A DNA stretch of 17,612 bases, taken from assembly GCA_002366795.1 (NCBI GenBank), contig DFBX01000040.1, positions 1 through 17,612 of the forward strand, in the 5' to 3' direction. This DNA is from Rhodobacteraceae bacterium UBA3069 (lineage in GTDB: Bacteria > Pseudomonadota > Alphaproteobacteria > Rhodobacterales > Rhodobacteraceae). Position 1 is the first letter of the stretch; the number at the start of each line of letters is the position of its first letter. Under the pieces are notes generated by a model. It saw only the letters and a list, made by a program, of their open reading frames with translations. It made no database searches and was not told the DNA's origin. Positions 1 to 5,931 of this stretch are shown here, one piece after another. The position numbers and the translations under genes are program-made.

Positions 1-41
1 GTCATGTTCTGGCTATGAGTCCTGACCCTAGATCATGAACA

Positions 42-86
42 CCCCCTCTCATTGATTGCAGTGCAATCAACTGCCGGGCAATGGAT
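42..86 (+). repeat. Short palindromic insert R1 (conserved flanks, unique stem)
   Basis: A left flank CCCCCTCTCA (42-51) is followed by a perfect 9-bp inverted repeat, TTGATTGCA (52-60) and TGCAATCAA (62-70), with a one-base loop. A right flank CTGCCGGGCAATGGAT (71-86) follows. The same flanks surround a different palindrome at 151-193. Removing about 40 bases (44-83) rejoins the transposase sequence as ...IMNT-DQGSQF..., so this is an insertion of roughly 40 bases that shifted the transposase frame. Confidence 0.65.
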
Positions 87-1427
87 CAGGGCAGCCAGTT
101 CACAGGCAGCGCATGGATCACGACGCTGACCGAGGCGGGGGTGCGTATCTCCCCCTCTCATGCATGTAAACATGCACCGCCGGGGCAGTGGATGGATGGG
201 CGTGGCCGGTATCTCGACAACATCTTCCCTAACGATGATTGCTCCAATCACCTGTCGGCAATGATCACCCCGCGTCTTCGCGGCGGGCATGAGGTGACGA
301 AACCGGTCTACGTGAACGGCGCAGAGCCGGGCGATGCGCTGGCGATCCGCATCCGCGACATCACCGTGACCGCCATCGCCACTGCGTCAGGACACGATTC
401 GTCACCCGAAGGGTTCTGCCTCGGCGATCCCTACGTCGCGGCCCGCTGCCCGCATTGCGACACGCTCTGGCCCGAAACCCATGTCGAAGGGATCGGGCCG
501 GACGCGGTGCGGTGCGACAAATGCGGAAATCCCGTTAAGCCGTTCGAGGTGGTTCACGGATACACCGTCGTCTTCGACGAGACCCGCAGCGTGGGTGTCA
601 CCATGCCCAAGGACGCGGCCGAAAAGATTGCGCATAATGCCAAACACTATGCGGCGCTGCCCGACCATTCGGTTCAGCATCCCATCCTCGTCTATGCGCT
701 GTCGGACATGCCGGCAGTGATAGTCCGGATGCGGCCGTTTCTGGGGCAACTGGGCACGACGCCGTCGATGCCGTTGCCGGATTCGCACAATGCCGGTGAT
801 TTTGGCGCAGCCCTGATCGGCGCTCCGCACCAATATGCGGTAACGGCCGAGCAGTTGGACGAGCATCGAACCGATGGCCACATGGACATCGACGCGGTCC
901 GCGACGGCACCATTCTGCTGACACCGGTCAAGGTGCCGGGTGCGGGGGTCTATTTTGGTGACATGCACGCCGGACAGGGCGATGGAGAGATCGCGGGGCA
1001 CACGAAGGACGTGGCCGACAGCGTCACGCTTCAGGTCGAGGTGGTCAAGGGCCGCACACTTGCCGGTCCGGTGCTGTTTCCCCGGCTCGAGGACTTGCCG
1101 CCAATGGCCCGACCGTTCGATGCGGATGAGAAGGCAAAGGCCGCGGCGCTGGCCCGCGAATGGAACACCGAAAAGCTGGAGGAGTCGGCGCCGATCTCGG
1201 TCATCGGCACCGGCCCGACGCTGAATCAGGCGATCGAGAACGGGCTGACCCGCGCCGCCGACCTGCTTGGCATGACCGTCCCAGAGGTGCGCAACCGCGC
1301 CACCATCAACGGCGCAATCGAGATCGGGCGTGCGCCCGGAGTGATCCAGGTGACGTTCCTTGCGCCCCTGTCCGCGCTCGATGCCGCCGGAATCGGCAAA
1401 TTCGCGCGCGAGCAATACGCCTTGTAA
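81..1427 (+). CDS. Acetamidase/formamidase family protein, N-terminally truncated and fused to transposase residues
   Basis: From about base 228 (PNDDCSNHLSAM...) the frame encodes a protein of the FmdA/AmdA acetamidase-formamidase family, which hydrolyses short amides to carboxylate plus ammonia in the cytoplasm. The block VYVNGAEPGDALAI matches the family motif that follows the N-terminal strand region. A CxxC-x18-CxxC cluster (Cys123, 126, 145, 148 of the open frame) suggests a zinc-ribbon insertion, as in some subfamilies. The first 49 codons are not acetamidase: they are IS3 transposase with a palindromic insert, so about 50 native residues (the HNRWHPDIPP-like start of other members) are missing. 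The frame is open from ATG 81; other in-frame starts are ATG 192 and ATG 261, and no good ribosome binding site is evident. This may be a pseudogene left by an IS-linked deletion. The family call is secure, but activity is doubtful. Confidence 0.8.
   Translation: MDQGSQFTGSAWITTLTEAGVRISPSHACKHAPPGQWMDGRGRYLDNIFPNDDCSNHLSAMITPRLRGGHEVTKPVYVNGAEPGDALAIRIRDITVTAIATASGHDSSPEGFCLGDPYVAARCPHCDTLWPETHVEGIGPDAVRCDKCGNPVKPFEVVHGYTVVFDETRSVGVTMPKDAAEKIAHNAKHYAALPDHSVQHPILVYALSDMPAVIVRMRPFLGQLGTTPSMPLPDSHNAGDFGAALIGAPHQYAVTAEQLDEHRTDGHMDIDAVRDGTILLTPVKVPGAGVYFGDMHAGQGDGEIAGHTKDVADSVTLQVEVVKGRTLAGPVLFPRLEDLPPMARPFDADEKAKAAALAREWNTEKLEESAPISVIGTGPTLNQAIENGLTRAADLLGMTVPEVRNRATINGAIEIGRAPGVIQVTFLAPLSALDAAGIGKFAREQYAL
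151..193 (+). repeat. Short palindromic insert R2 (conserved flanks, unique stem)
   Basis: The left flank CCCCCTCTCA (151-160) is identical to that of R1. A 7-bp inverted repeat follows, TGCATGT (161-167) and ACATGCA (170-176), with a two-base loop. The right flank CCGCCGGGGCAGTGGAT (177-193) is nearly the same as that of R1. Removing 39 bases (153-191) restores the uninterrupted transposase reading GVRIS-MDGRGRYLDNIF. The insert is therefore in frame and adds 13 residues (PSHACKHAPPGQW). Confidence 0.7.
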
Positions 1428-1443
1428 CAGGACGGTTTGCAAC

Positions 1444-1464
1444 GGGCGACTTGACTGGTCGCCC
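1444..1464. other. Small perfect hairpin after the acetamidase gene
   Basis: GGGCGAC (1444-1450) and GTCGCCC (1458-1464) form a perfect 7-bp stem with a 7-base loop, 16 bases after the acetamidase stop. No T-run follows on either strand, so it is at most a weak terminator or an mRNA 3' end structure. Confidence 0.4.
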
Positions 1465-1465
1465 A

Positions 1466-1506
1466 TTGATCTGCGTCAATGCGGAAAGTGAGAGGCGGCC
1501 TAGAGT
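1466..1506 (+). promoter_or_regulatory. FNR/FnrL-type binding site with putative -10 element
   Basis: TTGAT-CTGC-GTCAA (1466-1479) closely matches the CRP/FNR-family consensus TTGAT-N4-ATCAA used by FNR, FnrL and NnrR/Dnr regulators. About 21 bases downstream, TAGAGT (1501-1506) resembles a -10 box (4 of 6 matches to TATAAT). A start site near 1513 would put the centre of the palindrome at about -41, the spacing of an activator that contacts RNA polymerase at class II promoters. The palindrome is seen directly; its use to activate the dehydrogenase operon under low oxygen is inferred. Confidence 0.5.
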
Positions 1507-1555
1507 TTATTGGTTCGTGTGCCCCTACGCGAATCGAACAGGAGGCAAGACTCAC

Positions 1556-2539
1556 ATGCAACCGACGAAAGAACAGTTACTGTGGATGTACGAAAACATG
1601 GTGGTCAGCCGTCGCTTTGAAGAAGCGATTGAGAAGGTTTATCTCGAAGGCAAGACGCCTGCGTTCAACATGGCGAATGGACCGATCCCTGGTGAGATGC
1701 ACCTGTCAAATGGGCAAGAGCCGGTCGCGGTGGGCGTTTGTGCGCATCTGGACGCCAATGATATCGTGACCGCAACCCACCGCCCCCACCACCAGGCGAT
1801 CGCCAAGGGCGTGGATCTGAAAAAGATGGCCGCCGAGATCTTCGGCAAGTCCACTGGGTTGGCCGGTGGGCGGGGTGGCCACATGCACCTGTTCGATTCG
1901 GCGGTGAATTTCGCCTGTTCGGGCATCATTGGCGAAAGCTGCGGACCCGCCTGCGGGGCTGCGCTGTCGCGCAAATTGCAGGGTAAGCCGGGAGTCGCGG
2001 TCGCTTTTCTGGGCGAGGGAGCCACGAACCAGGGCGCATTTCACGAGGCTGCCAACCTTGCCGGTGCTTGGAATCTTCCGGTCGTCTTCGTGGTCGAGGA
2101 CAATTCCTGGGCTATTTCGGTTCCAAAATCAGAGGCCACGGCAGTGACGCGCAATGACGTTCGCGCGGCAAGCTACCATATGCCCGGGTACTACGTCCCT
2201 GGAAACGATCCTTATGCGATCTTCGACGTCGCCGGGGAGGCCATCGCGCGGGCGCGCGAAGGCAAGGGGCCGACTCTGATCGAGGTGGAAACCTATCGGC
2301 TGGCGGGGCACTTCATGGGTGACGCCGAGCAATATCGGCCGGAAGGCGAGAAGGATGAATTGTTCGCCAAGGATCCGATCCCGAAAATGCGGGAACGTCT
2401 GATCTCTGACGGTCACGCAACCAAGGATATTGACGAGATCGAAAAGCGCGCCGAGGCCTCTGTGGCCGACGCGATCACCTTTGCTCGCGAAAGCGAAAAT
2501 GCGCCGGAAACCGATGCGTTAACCGCCGTTTTCGTGTGA
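1556..2539 (+). CDS. ThDP-dependent 2-oxoacid/acetoin dehydrogenase E1, alpha subunit
   Basis: 327 residues. This is the E1 alpha subunit of a pyruvate/acetoin-type dehydrogenase complex: with E1 beta it decarboxylates a 2-oxo acid (or cleaves acetoin) on thiamine diphosphate and passes the acyl group to a lipoyl carrier. The ThDP/Mg motif runs from GEG (153-155) to DN (182-183) with the canonical spacing of about 30 residues; Glu replaces the usual Asp of GDG, a conservative change. THRPHHQAIAKG (74-85) is the usual region following the ThDP pyrophosphate loop, and GGRGGHMHLFD is the typical E1 alpha block. ATG 1556 is chosen because AGGAGG (1540-1545) lies ten bases ahead and family homology starts there; an open frame extends further upstream but overlaps the acetamidase. 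It is first in an operon with E1 beta. The native substrate (acetoin, pyruvate or another 2-oxo acid) is not resolved. Confidence 0.88.
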   Translation: MQPTKEQLLWMYENMVVSRRFEEAIEKVYLEGKTPAFNMANGPIPGEMHLSNGQEPVAVGVCAHLDANDIVTATHRPHHQAIAKGVDLKKMAAEIFGKSTGLAGGRGGHMHLFDSAVNFACSGIIGESCGPACGAALSRKLQGKPGVAVAFLGEGATNQGAFHEAANLAGAWNLPVVFVVEDNSWAISVPKSEATAVTRNDVRAASYHMPGYYVPGNDPYAIFDVAGEAIARAREGKGPTLIEVETYRLAGHFMGDAEQYRPEGEKDELFAKDPIPKMRERLISDGHATKDIDEIEKRAEASVADAITFARESENAPETDALTAVFV

Positions 2540-2582
2540 ATTTCAGACCTCCACCGACGTGTGGCATGAAAGGATTTGACCG

Positions 2583-3599
2583 ATGCTTGACCAACCGACC
2601 AACGAACGCCGCCTGACGATTGCCCGCGCGATGGCTGAGGCGATGCAGCAGGAGATGCAACGCGACCCGACCGTCTTTGTGATGGGCGAGGATATCGCCG
2701 GTTTCGGCGGCATCTTCGGAAACACCCGGGGCCTCTTCGAGGAATTCGGCAAAGAGCGGGTGCGCGACACCCCGATTTCCGAAACTGGCTTCATCAGCGC
2801 CGCAGTGGGCGCGGCGATGGATGGGATGCGACCTGTCGTGGAATTGATGTTTGTCGATTTCTTCGGCGTCTGCTTTGATGCGATCTATAACCAGATGGCC
2901 AAGAATACGTATTTCGCGGGCGGCAACGCGTCGGTTCCGATGGTTCTAATGACCTCGACCGGAGGCGGGTACTCGGATGCGGGTCAGCATTCGCAATGCC
3001 TCTACGGGACCTTCGCCCACCTGCCGGGCATGAAGGTCGTTTCACCCTCGAACGCCTATGACGCCAAGGGGTTGATGACCGCCGCGATTCGCGACGACAA
3101 CCCAGTGGTCTACATGTTCCACAAGCAGTTGCAGGGCATGGGTTGGTTGGGCACCGAAGCTGGCGCGACGGTGAACACGCCCGAAGAAGATTACACCGTC
3201 GAGATCGGCAAGGCCAAAGTGGTGCGCGCAGGCACAGATGTGACGCTGGTCGGCCTTGCCATGGGGGTGCATAACGCGCTGAAAGCCGCCGACAAGCTGG
3301 CGGAGGATGGTGTCAGCGCCGAGGTTGTCGATCTGGTTTCGCTGGTCCCGCTGGATCGGGAGACGGTGATCAATTCAGTCGCCAAGACCGGTCGTTTGAT
3401 CGTGGTGGACGAGGATTATCACAGCTATGGCGTGTCGGGTGAGATCATCGCGACCGTGACCGAGCACGATATCTCGAAGCTGAAGGCATCGCCTGCCCGT
3501 GTGACCTTTCCAGACGTGCCGATCCCCTATGCGAGGCATATGGAGCAGTTCTGCTTGCCCAATCCTGACAAGATTGTCGCCGCCTATCGCAAGATGTAG
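2583..3599 (+). CDS. ThDP-dependent 2-oxoacid/acetoin dehydrogenase E1, beta subunit
   Basis: 338 residues, the usual length for E1 beta. GEDIAGFGG (about 55-63 of the reading) and RDTPISETGF carry the acidic residues that line the ThDP site, including the conserved Glu of SETGF. GQHSQ holds the conserved active-site His, and the C-terminal transketolase-like domain (VEVVDLVSLVPLD-type, here AEVVDLVSLVPLDRET, then RLIVVDED) is complete. It pairs with the upstream alpha subunit to form an alpha2-beta2 E1. ATG 2583 follows AAGGA (2570-2574) by 8 bases, and the gap to the alpha gene is 43 bases, consistent with co-transcription. No frameshift or missing catalytic residue was noticed. The specific 2-oxo acid is unresolved. 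Confidence 0.88.
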   Translation: MLDQPTNERRLTIARAMAEAMQQEMQRDPTVFVMGEDIAGFGGIFGNTRGLFEEFGKERVRDTPISETGFISAAVGAAMDGMRPVVELMFVDFFGVCFDAIYNQMAKNTYFAGGNASVPMVLMTSTGGGYSDAGQHSQCLYGTFAHLPGMKVVSPSNAYDAKGLMTAAIRDDNPVVYMFHKQLQGMGWLGTEAGATVNTPEEDYTVEIGKAKVVRAGTDVTLVGLAMGVHNALKAADKLAEDGVSAEVVDLVSLVPLDRETVINSVAKTGRLIVVDEDYHSYGVSGEIIATVTEHDISKLKASPARVTFPDVPIPYARHMEQFCLPNPDKIVAAYRKM

Positions 3600-3628
3600 A
3601 ATTTCGTCGCAGGTACAGGAGCAAACGC

Positions 3629-3865
3629 ATGGTGACCGACGTGAAGGTGCCGCAAGATCTTTGGCAGGATGACGGCATGGAAGCCGTCATAACCAACTGG
3701 CTGGCAAGTGACGGAGCAAATGTGCGCAATGGCGCGCTGATCGCCGAGATAATGGTTGAGAAGTCGCAGTTCGAAATCACCGCGCCTGCCGACGGCGTTC
3801 TGACGATCGGGAAACAGGTCGATGACATTGTGCGCAAGGGGGACGTGATCGGTAAGATCACGTGA
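3629..3865 (+). CDS. Stand-alone lipoyl (biotinyl/lipoyl-attachment) domain protein
   Basis: 78 residues making one complete lipoyl domain and nothing else. The hairpin with the modified lysine is VEKSQFEITAP, with Lys45 as the predicted lipoylation site. The second half, PADGVLTIG...VRKGDVIGKI, is the typical matching half of the barrel. In standard complexes this domain is the N-terminal arm of E2, followed by an E1/E3-binding domain and a CoA-acyltransferase core; neither is present here. It begins at ATG 3629 with AGGAG at 3617-3621, 29 bases after E1 beta, and its stop overlaps the next gene by four bases (GTGA). Its place suggests it receives the acyl or acetaldehyde unit from the adjoining E1 and is lipoylated by the downstream ligase-like protein. 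The next carrier partner is not encoded in the window. Confidence 0.85.
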   Translation: MVTDVKVPQDLWQDDGMEAVITNWLASDGANVRNGALIAEIMVEKSQFEITAPADGVLTIGKQVDDIVRKGDVIGKIT

Positions 3866-4635
3866 CCACCCCGGCGGCGACCGACCCTGTGCGGGAGTTG
3901 GCTCTTGCCGACGCTCTGGCGTGGGAGGCTGCGCGTCTGGCCGAAATAGCCGCCGGAGGCCGTACCTCCGCAGTCTTGCTTTGGTCCTGCGAACCCGCGC
4001 TGGTTGCGCCGTCAAGGCTGAGCAGGCTTCCCGGTTTCGCGCGCGCATGTACGCGGGCCGCCGACGCTGGCTGGCCGGTTCATCTGCGGGCGACCGGCGG
4101 CGATCTGGTGCCGCAGGGACCCGGAATCGTTAACCTGACGCTCATGTTTCTCAGGCCGCAGGGCGCGGCACCCAGGCTTGAAGACGCATACAGACAACTG
4201 ACCGCGCCGATCTGCGAGGCGCTAAGCGATGCGGGCATAAGCTCTTGCTATGGATCCGTTCCTGGTGCCTTTTGTGACGGTCGGTTCAACGTCACCGTGA
4301 AGGGTCAAAAATTCGCAGGAACGGCCCAGCGTTGGCGCCCGATGGCAGGTGGAGAGGCCGTACAAACACATGCTCTGATGCTCATGCGTACCCCGGACGA
4401 AAACACAGTCGCGATTCTAAATCGATTCTATCGCGATTGTGGAATAGACCAAGTGATCCGTGCTAGCGCGCATGTCGGATTGCACGATCTGGTCCAGAGC
4501 GACGAGGGAAAAACCTCGCAACTTGGTTTCCTTCGAACGATTGCAGACCGAGTGCACTCCTGGTCAGCGTGTAACCTTTCTGAGCGCGGTCAGAGCACTT
4601 CGAACCAGTCTCTGCCAGGTAACTCTCCCGTTTGA
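3862..4635 (+). CDS. Lipoate-protein ligase A family protein, C-terminus probably altered
   Basis: 257 residues starting at GTG 3862, overlapping the lipoyl gene by four bases. It shows the LplA/LipB/BirA-type fold signature: HLRATGGDLVPQGPGIVNL (about 74-92), the equivalent of the RRxxGGG..HD.G..N lipoyl-adenylate loop, and PGAFCDGRFNV then KGQKFAGTAQRWR with Lys150 as the likely catalytic lysine. Members attach lipoate or octanoate to lipoyl domains, and the neighbouring carrier is the obvious partner. Homology is convincing to about residue 212 (AHVGLHDLV, near base 4500). The last roughly 45 residues look compositionally unlike the family and run into the region of a decayed integrase, so the native tail may have been replaced. 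The His-Asp of classical LplA (HD) is not seen, as PQ stands there, so activity or type is uncertain. Confidence 0.7.
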   Translation: MTTPAATDPVRELALADALAWEAARLAEIAAGGRTSAVLLWSCEPALVAPSRLSRLPGFARACTRAADAGWPVHLRATGGDLVPQGPGIVNLTLMFLRPQGAAPRLEDAYRQLTAPICEALSDAGISSCYGSVPGAFCDGRFNVTVKGQKFAGTAQRWRPMAGGEAVQTHALMLMRTPDENTVAILNRFYRDCGIDQVIRASAHVGLHDLVQSDEGKTSQLGFLRTIADRVHSWSACNLSERGQSTSNQSLPGNSPV

Positions 4636-4715
4636 TGGAAAACGCCTGACGCTTTGTGGACTCGGGAATGTCTGCTTCCAGGGCACAGAAGACTCCATCT
4701 CAGTAATGCAACTAG

Positions 4716-5192
4716 GGTCAGCTTCCCACTCTTCGCTCCGGATGCTGCGATCTGGTCAAGCTCGCAGTAGCCGATTTAGTCAAAAATGATCGCGTTCGCG
4801 AACGAGTTTCGGTGATCCAGAGCAAGACCAAAAAACCGGTTCAGTTTGAACTGACTGAAAACACACGTGATACTATCATTGCGTGGGTGAGATCACCCGA
4901 GATGATCGGTTGCCGCTTCATGTTTCCGAGTCGGTTTCACGACCGCCCGCATATCTCAACGCGTCAGTATGGTCGGCTTGTTCGTGATTGGGTGACAGCG
5001 ATCGGTTTGGAACCAAGCGGCTACGGTATCCATTCACTCCGCCGGACCAAAGCTGCCGAGATATACCGCAAGACTGGCAACCTTCGCGCTGTGCAGCTTC
5101 TGCTTGGCCATACAAAGGTTGATAGCACGGTGCGATACCTCGGAGTTGAGCTGGAAGATGCTCTAAGTATTGCTGAGCGCATCGACCTCTAA
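4716..5192 (+). pseudogene. Tyrosine recombinase/integrase, N-terminally degraded
   Basis: The catalytic half of a phage-integrase-type tyrosine recombinase. CDLVKLAVADLV (from 4746) precedes SKTKKPVQFELT, whose Lys would be the beta-hairpin lysine. GIHSLRRTKAA gives the HxxR pair, and LLGHTKVDSTVRYLG holds the second His and the Tyr nucleophile. The open frame from 4716 has no ATG; the only initiation codon before the conserved part is GTG 4812, which would omit the first catalytic-domain strand and the N-terminal DNA-binding domain. Upstream, a stretch in another frame (LGSASHSSLR, from about 4712) resembles the LxIDSKLRGCDL segment of related integrases, pointing to a frameshift, and TAA/TAG stops interrupt the catalytic frame at 4704 and 4713. 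It is most likely a relic of an integrated element. Confidence 0.75.
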
Positions 5193-5198
5193 GCGATG

Positions 5199-5229
5199 TC
5201 GGCGAACGGTGCCTGCCGTTCGCCGATTT
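5199..5229 (+). terminator. Rho-independent terminator after the integrase
   Basis: TCGGCGAACGG (5199-5209) and CCGTTCGCCGA (5216-5226) form a perfect 11-bp GC-rich stem with a 6-base loop, followed by TTT. It begins seven bases after the integrase stop. The T-run is short, but the stem is very stable. Confidence 0.7.
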
Positions 5230-5404
5230 AGAAGAGACCTAGGACCACGCAGCGGCGAAAACGAAGTGCGAGCCCATAGTGACAAATGCTGTAATATGCA
5301 CGGATGACCGAAACCTGCACAAAGCCGCTATTGGCAAATCTGAGAGCAGCCCGATCCGGCATTTGCGCTGCCAAACAATTGGCCTAATGCAGTGAACATT
5401 GCTT

Positions 5405-5422
5405 TTGGAATCGACGTTCCAA
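5405..5422. repeat. 18-base inverted repeat downstream of the MarR gene
   Basis: TTGGAA (5405-5410) and TTCCAA (5417-5422) are perfectly inverted around TCGACG. It lies 30 bases beyond the 3' end of the minus-strand regulator gene. There is no T-run on the minus strand, so terminator function is not supported; the role is unknown. The rest of the 5230-5452 gap shows no gene that I can support. Confidence 0.3.
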
Positions 5423-5452
5423 TTGCAGATACTGCTATTGCATCAAGCGCAA

Positions 5453-5875
5453 TCAACTTATTTGAGACAAAAGCTGGATCAACAACGCACCGTCTTGCAT
5501 ATCGAACTGGTCGGTCAACGCACGGTCTTCGTCTTCGACGTCCTGACGGATTTGAAGCATGCGCGTCCGCCCCAAATTGGTCAAAAGAAGGTTGATCTGG
5601 CGCTGATCAGCGGTTGAAATCTGACGATGGACAAGGCCATCCGAGACCATTCGGTCTACCAGCTTGCTCAGCGCTGGCGGGTTCAACAGGGCCCGTTTCG
5701 CCAGCTCGCCCATGGTCAATTTCTCACCCGCATCAAGACATTCCATCACACGCCATGCTTCAATTTGGATGCCGTGCTTTTTCAGGCGCGCGCTGAGCAA
5801 CTGATTGACCGTCCGATGCGCCGCAGCCAGTGCGTAGGACAGATGGTTGCCAAGAGGGTTAAGCGGGGTCGTCAT
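5453..5875 (-). CDS. MarR-family transcriptional regulator
   Basis: 140 residues from ATG 5875. It has the usual MarR layout: an N-terminal dimerisation helix (LSYALAAAHRTVNQLLSARLKKHG), a winged helix-turn-helix (TMGELAKRALLNPPALSKLVDRM) and the wing with the conserved D-x-R (TADQRQINLLLT), then C-terminal helices. Such proteins bind palindromes as dimers and release on binding a small ligand, often an aromatic or acyl-CoA compound. An in-frame TTG at 5887 would add four residues, but GAGG lies six bases ahead of ATG 5875, which I prefer. It is transcribed away from the AmiC-like gene across a gap of about 56 bases filled with overlapping palindromes, so it probably controls itself and the amide locus. 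The ligand is unknown. Confidence 0.88.
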   Translation of the reverse strand: MTTPLNPLGNHLSYALAAAHRTVNQLLSARLKKHGIQIEAWRVMECLDAGEKLTMGELAKRALLNPPALSKLVDRMVSDGLVHRQISTADQRQINLLLTNLGRTRMLQIRQDVEDEDRALTDQFDMQDGALLIQLLSQIS

Positions 5876-5884
5876 CGTCAGCCT

Positions 5885-5913
5885 CAAGTTTGATTCAACT
5901 TGAAACTAGTTGA
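5885..5913. promoter_or_regulatory. Overlapping palindromes, probable MarR operator
   Basis: CAAGTT (5885-5890) and AACTTG (5897-5902) are inverted with a 6-base spacer. TCAACT (5895-5900) and AGTTGA (5908-5913) are inverted with a 7-base spacer. TTCAACTTGAA (5894-5904) is itself a palindrome. They fill the short gap between the divergent regulator and AmiC-like genes and reach the regulator ribosome binding site, so a bound repressor could silence both directions. The repeats are seen; the binding is inferred. Confidence 0.5.
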
Positions 5914-5931
5914 CTTGGAAAACAAATTCAA

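Larger units (their letters stand above)
31..227 (+). pseudogene. IS3-family transposase (OrfB) remnant, interrupted by two palindromic inserts
   Basis: Pieces of the C-terminal DDE integrase core of an IS3-type OrfB can be read on the plus strand. Bases 35-43 give the residues IMNT, 84-152 give DQGSQFTGSAW and then GVRIS, and 192-227 give MDGRGRYLDNIF. These match the familiar IS3 block around the second catalytic Asp (DQGSQ...) and the following (M)DGxGRxLDNIFIERLW segment. The piece is interrupted at about 44-83 and at 153-191 by short palindromic elements. It stops abruptly after LDNIF, where the usual IERLWRSLKYE continuation is replaced by acetamidase sequence. A TAG stop lies just upstream in the first fragment frame (32-34 region), and the first insert also shifts the frame, so no active transposase can be made. 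The start coordinate is approximate. The family call is strong; the exact IS name is not determinable here. Confidence 0.8.

Noticed and set aside
52..70. TTGAT...ATCAA within palindrome R1, considered as an FNR site
   Set aside because: The half-sites are separated by nine bases, not four, and the palindrome is explained by the inserted repeat.
402..1466. Long minus-strand open frame (354 codons) antisense to the acetamidase
   Set aside because: It has no recognisable domains, its composition is Arg/His-rich as expected for an antisense frame in GC-rich DNA, and it is fully covered by a clear plus-strand family member.
2012..2105. GEG instead of GDG in the E1 alpha ThDP motif, considered as loss of function
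   Set aside because: Glu is a conservative substitute seen in other E1 alpha proteins, and the spacing to the DN end of the motif is canonical.
4460..4789. Plus-strand frame of 109 codons between the ligase and integrase
   Set aside because: It is an out-of-frame reading of the ligase tail and the decayed integrase N-terminus, and only a short piece resembles integrase sequence.
4790..4805. Palindrome CGTTCGCGAACG inside the integrase, considered as an attachment or operator site
   Set aside because: It lies in conserved coding sequence (NDRVRERVS) and is explained by the codons used.
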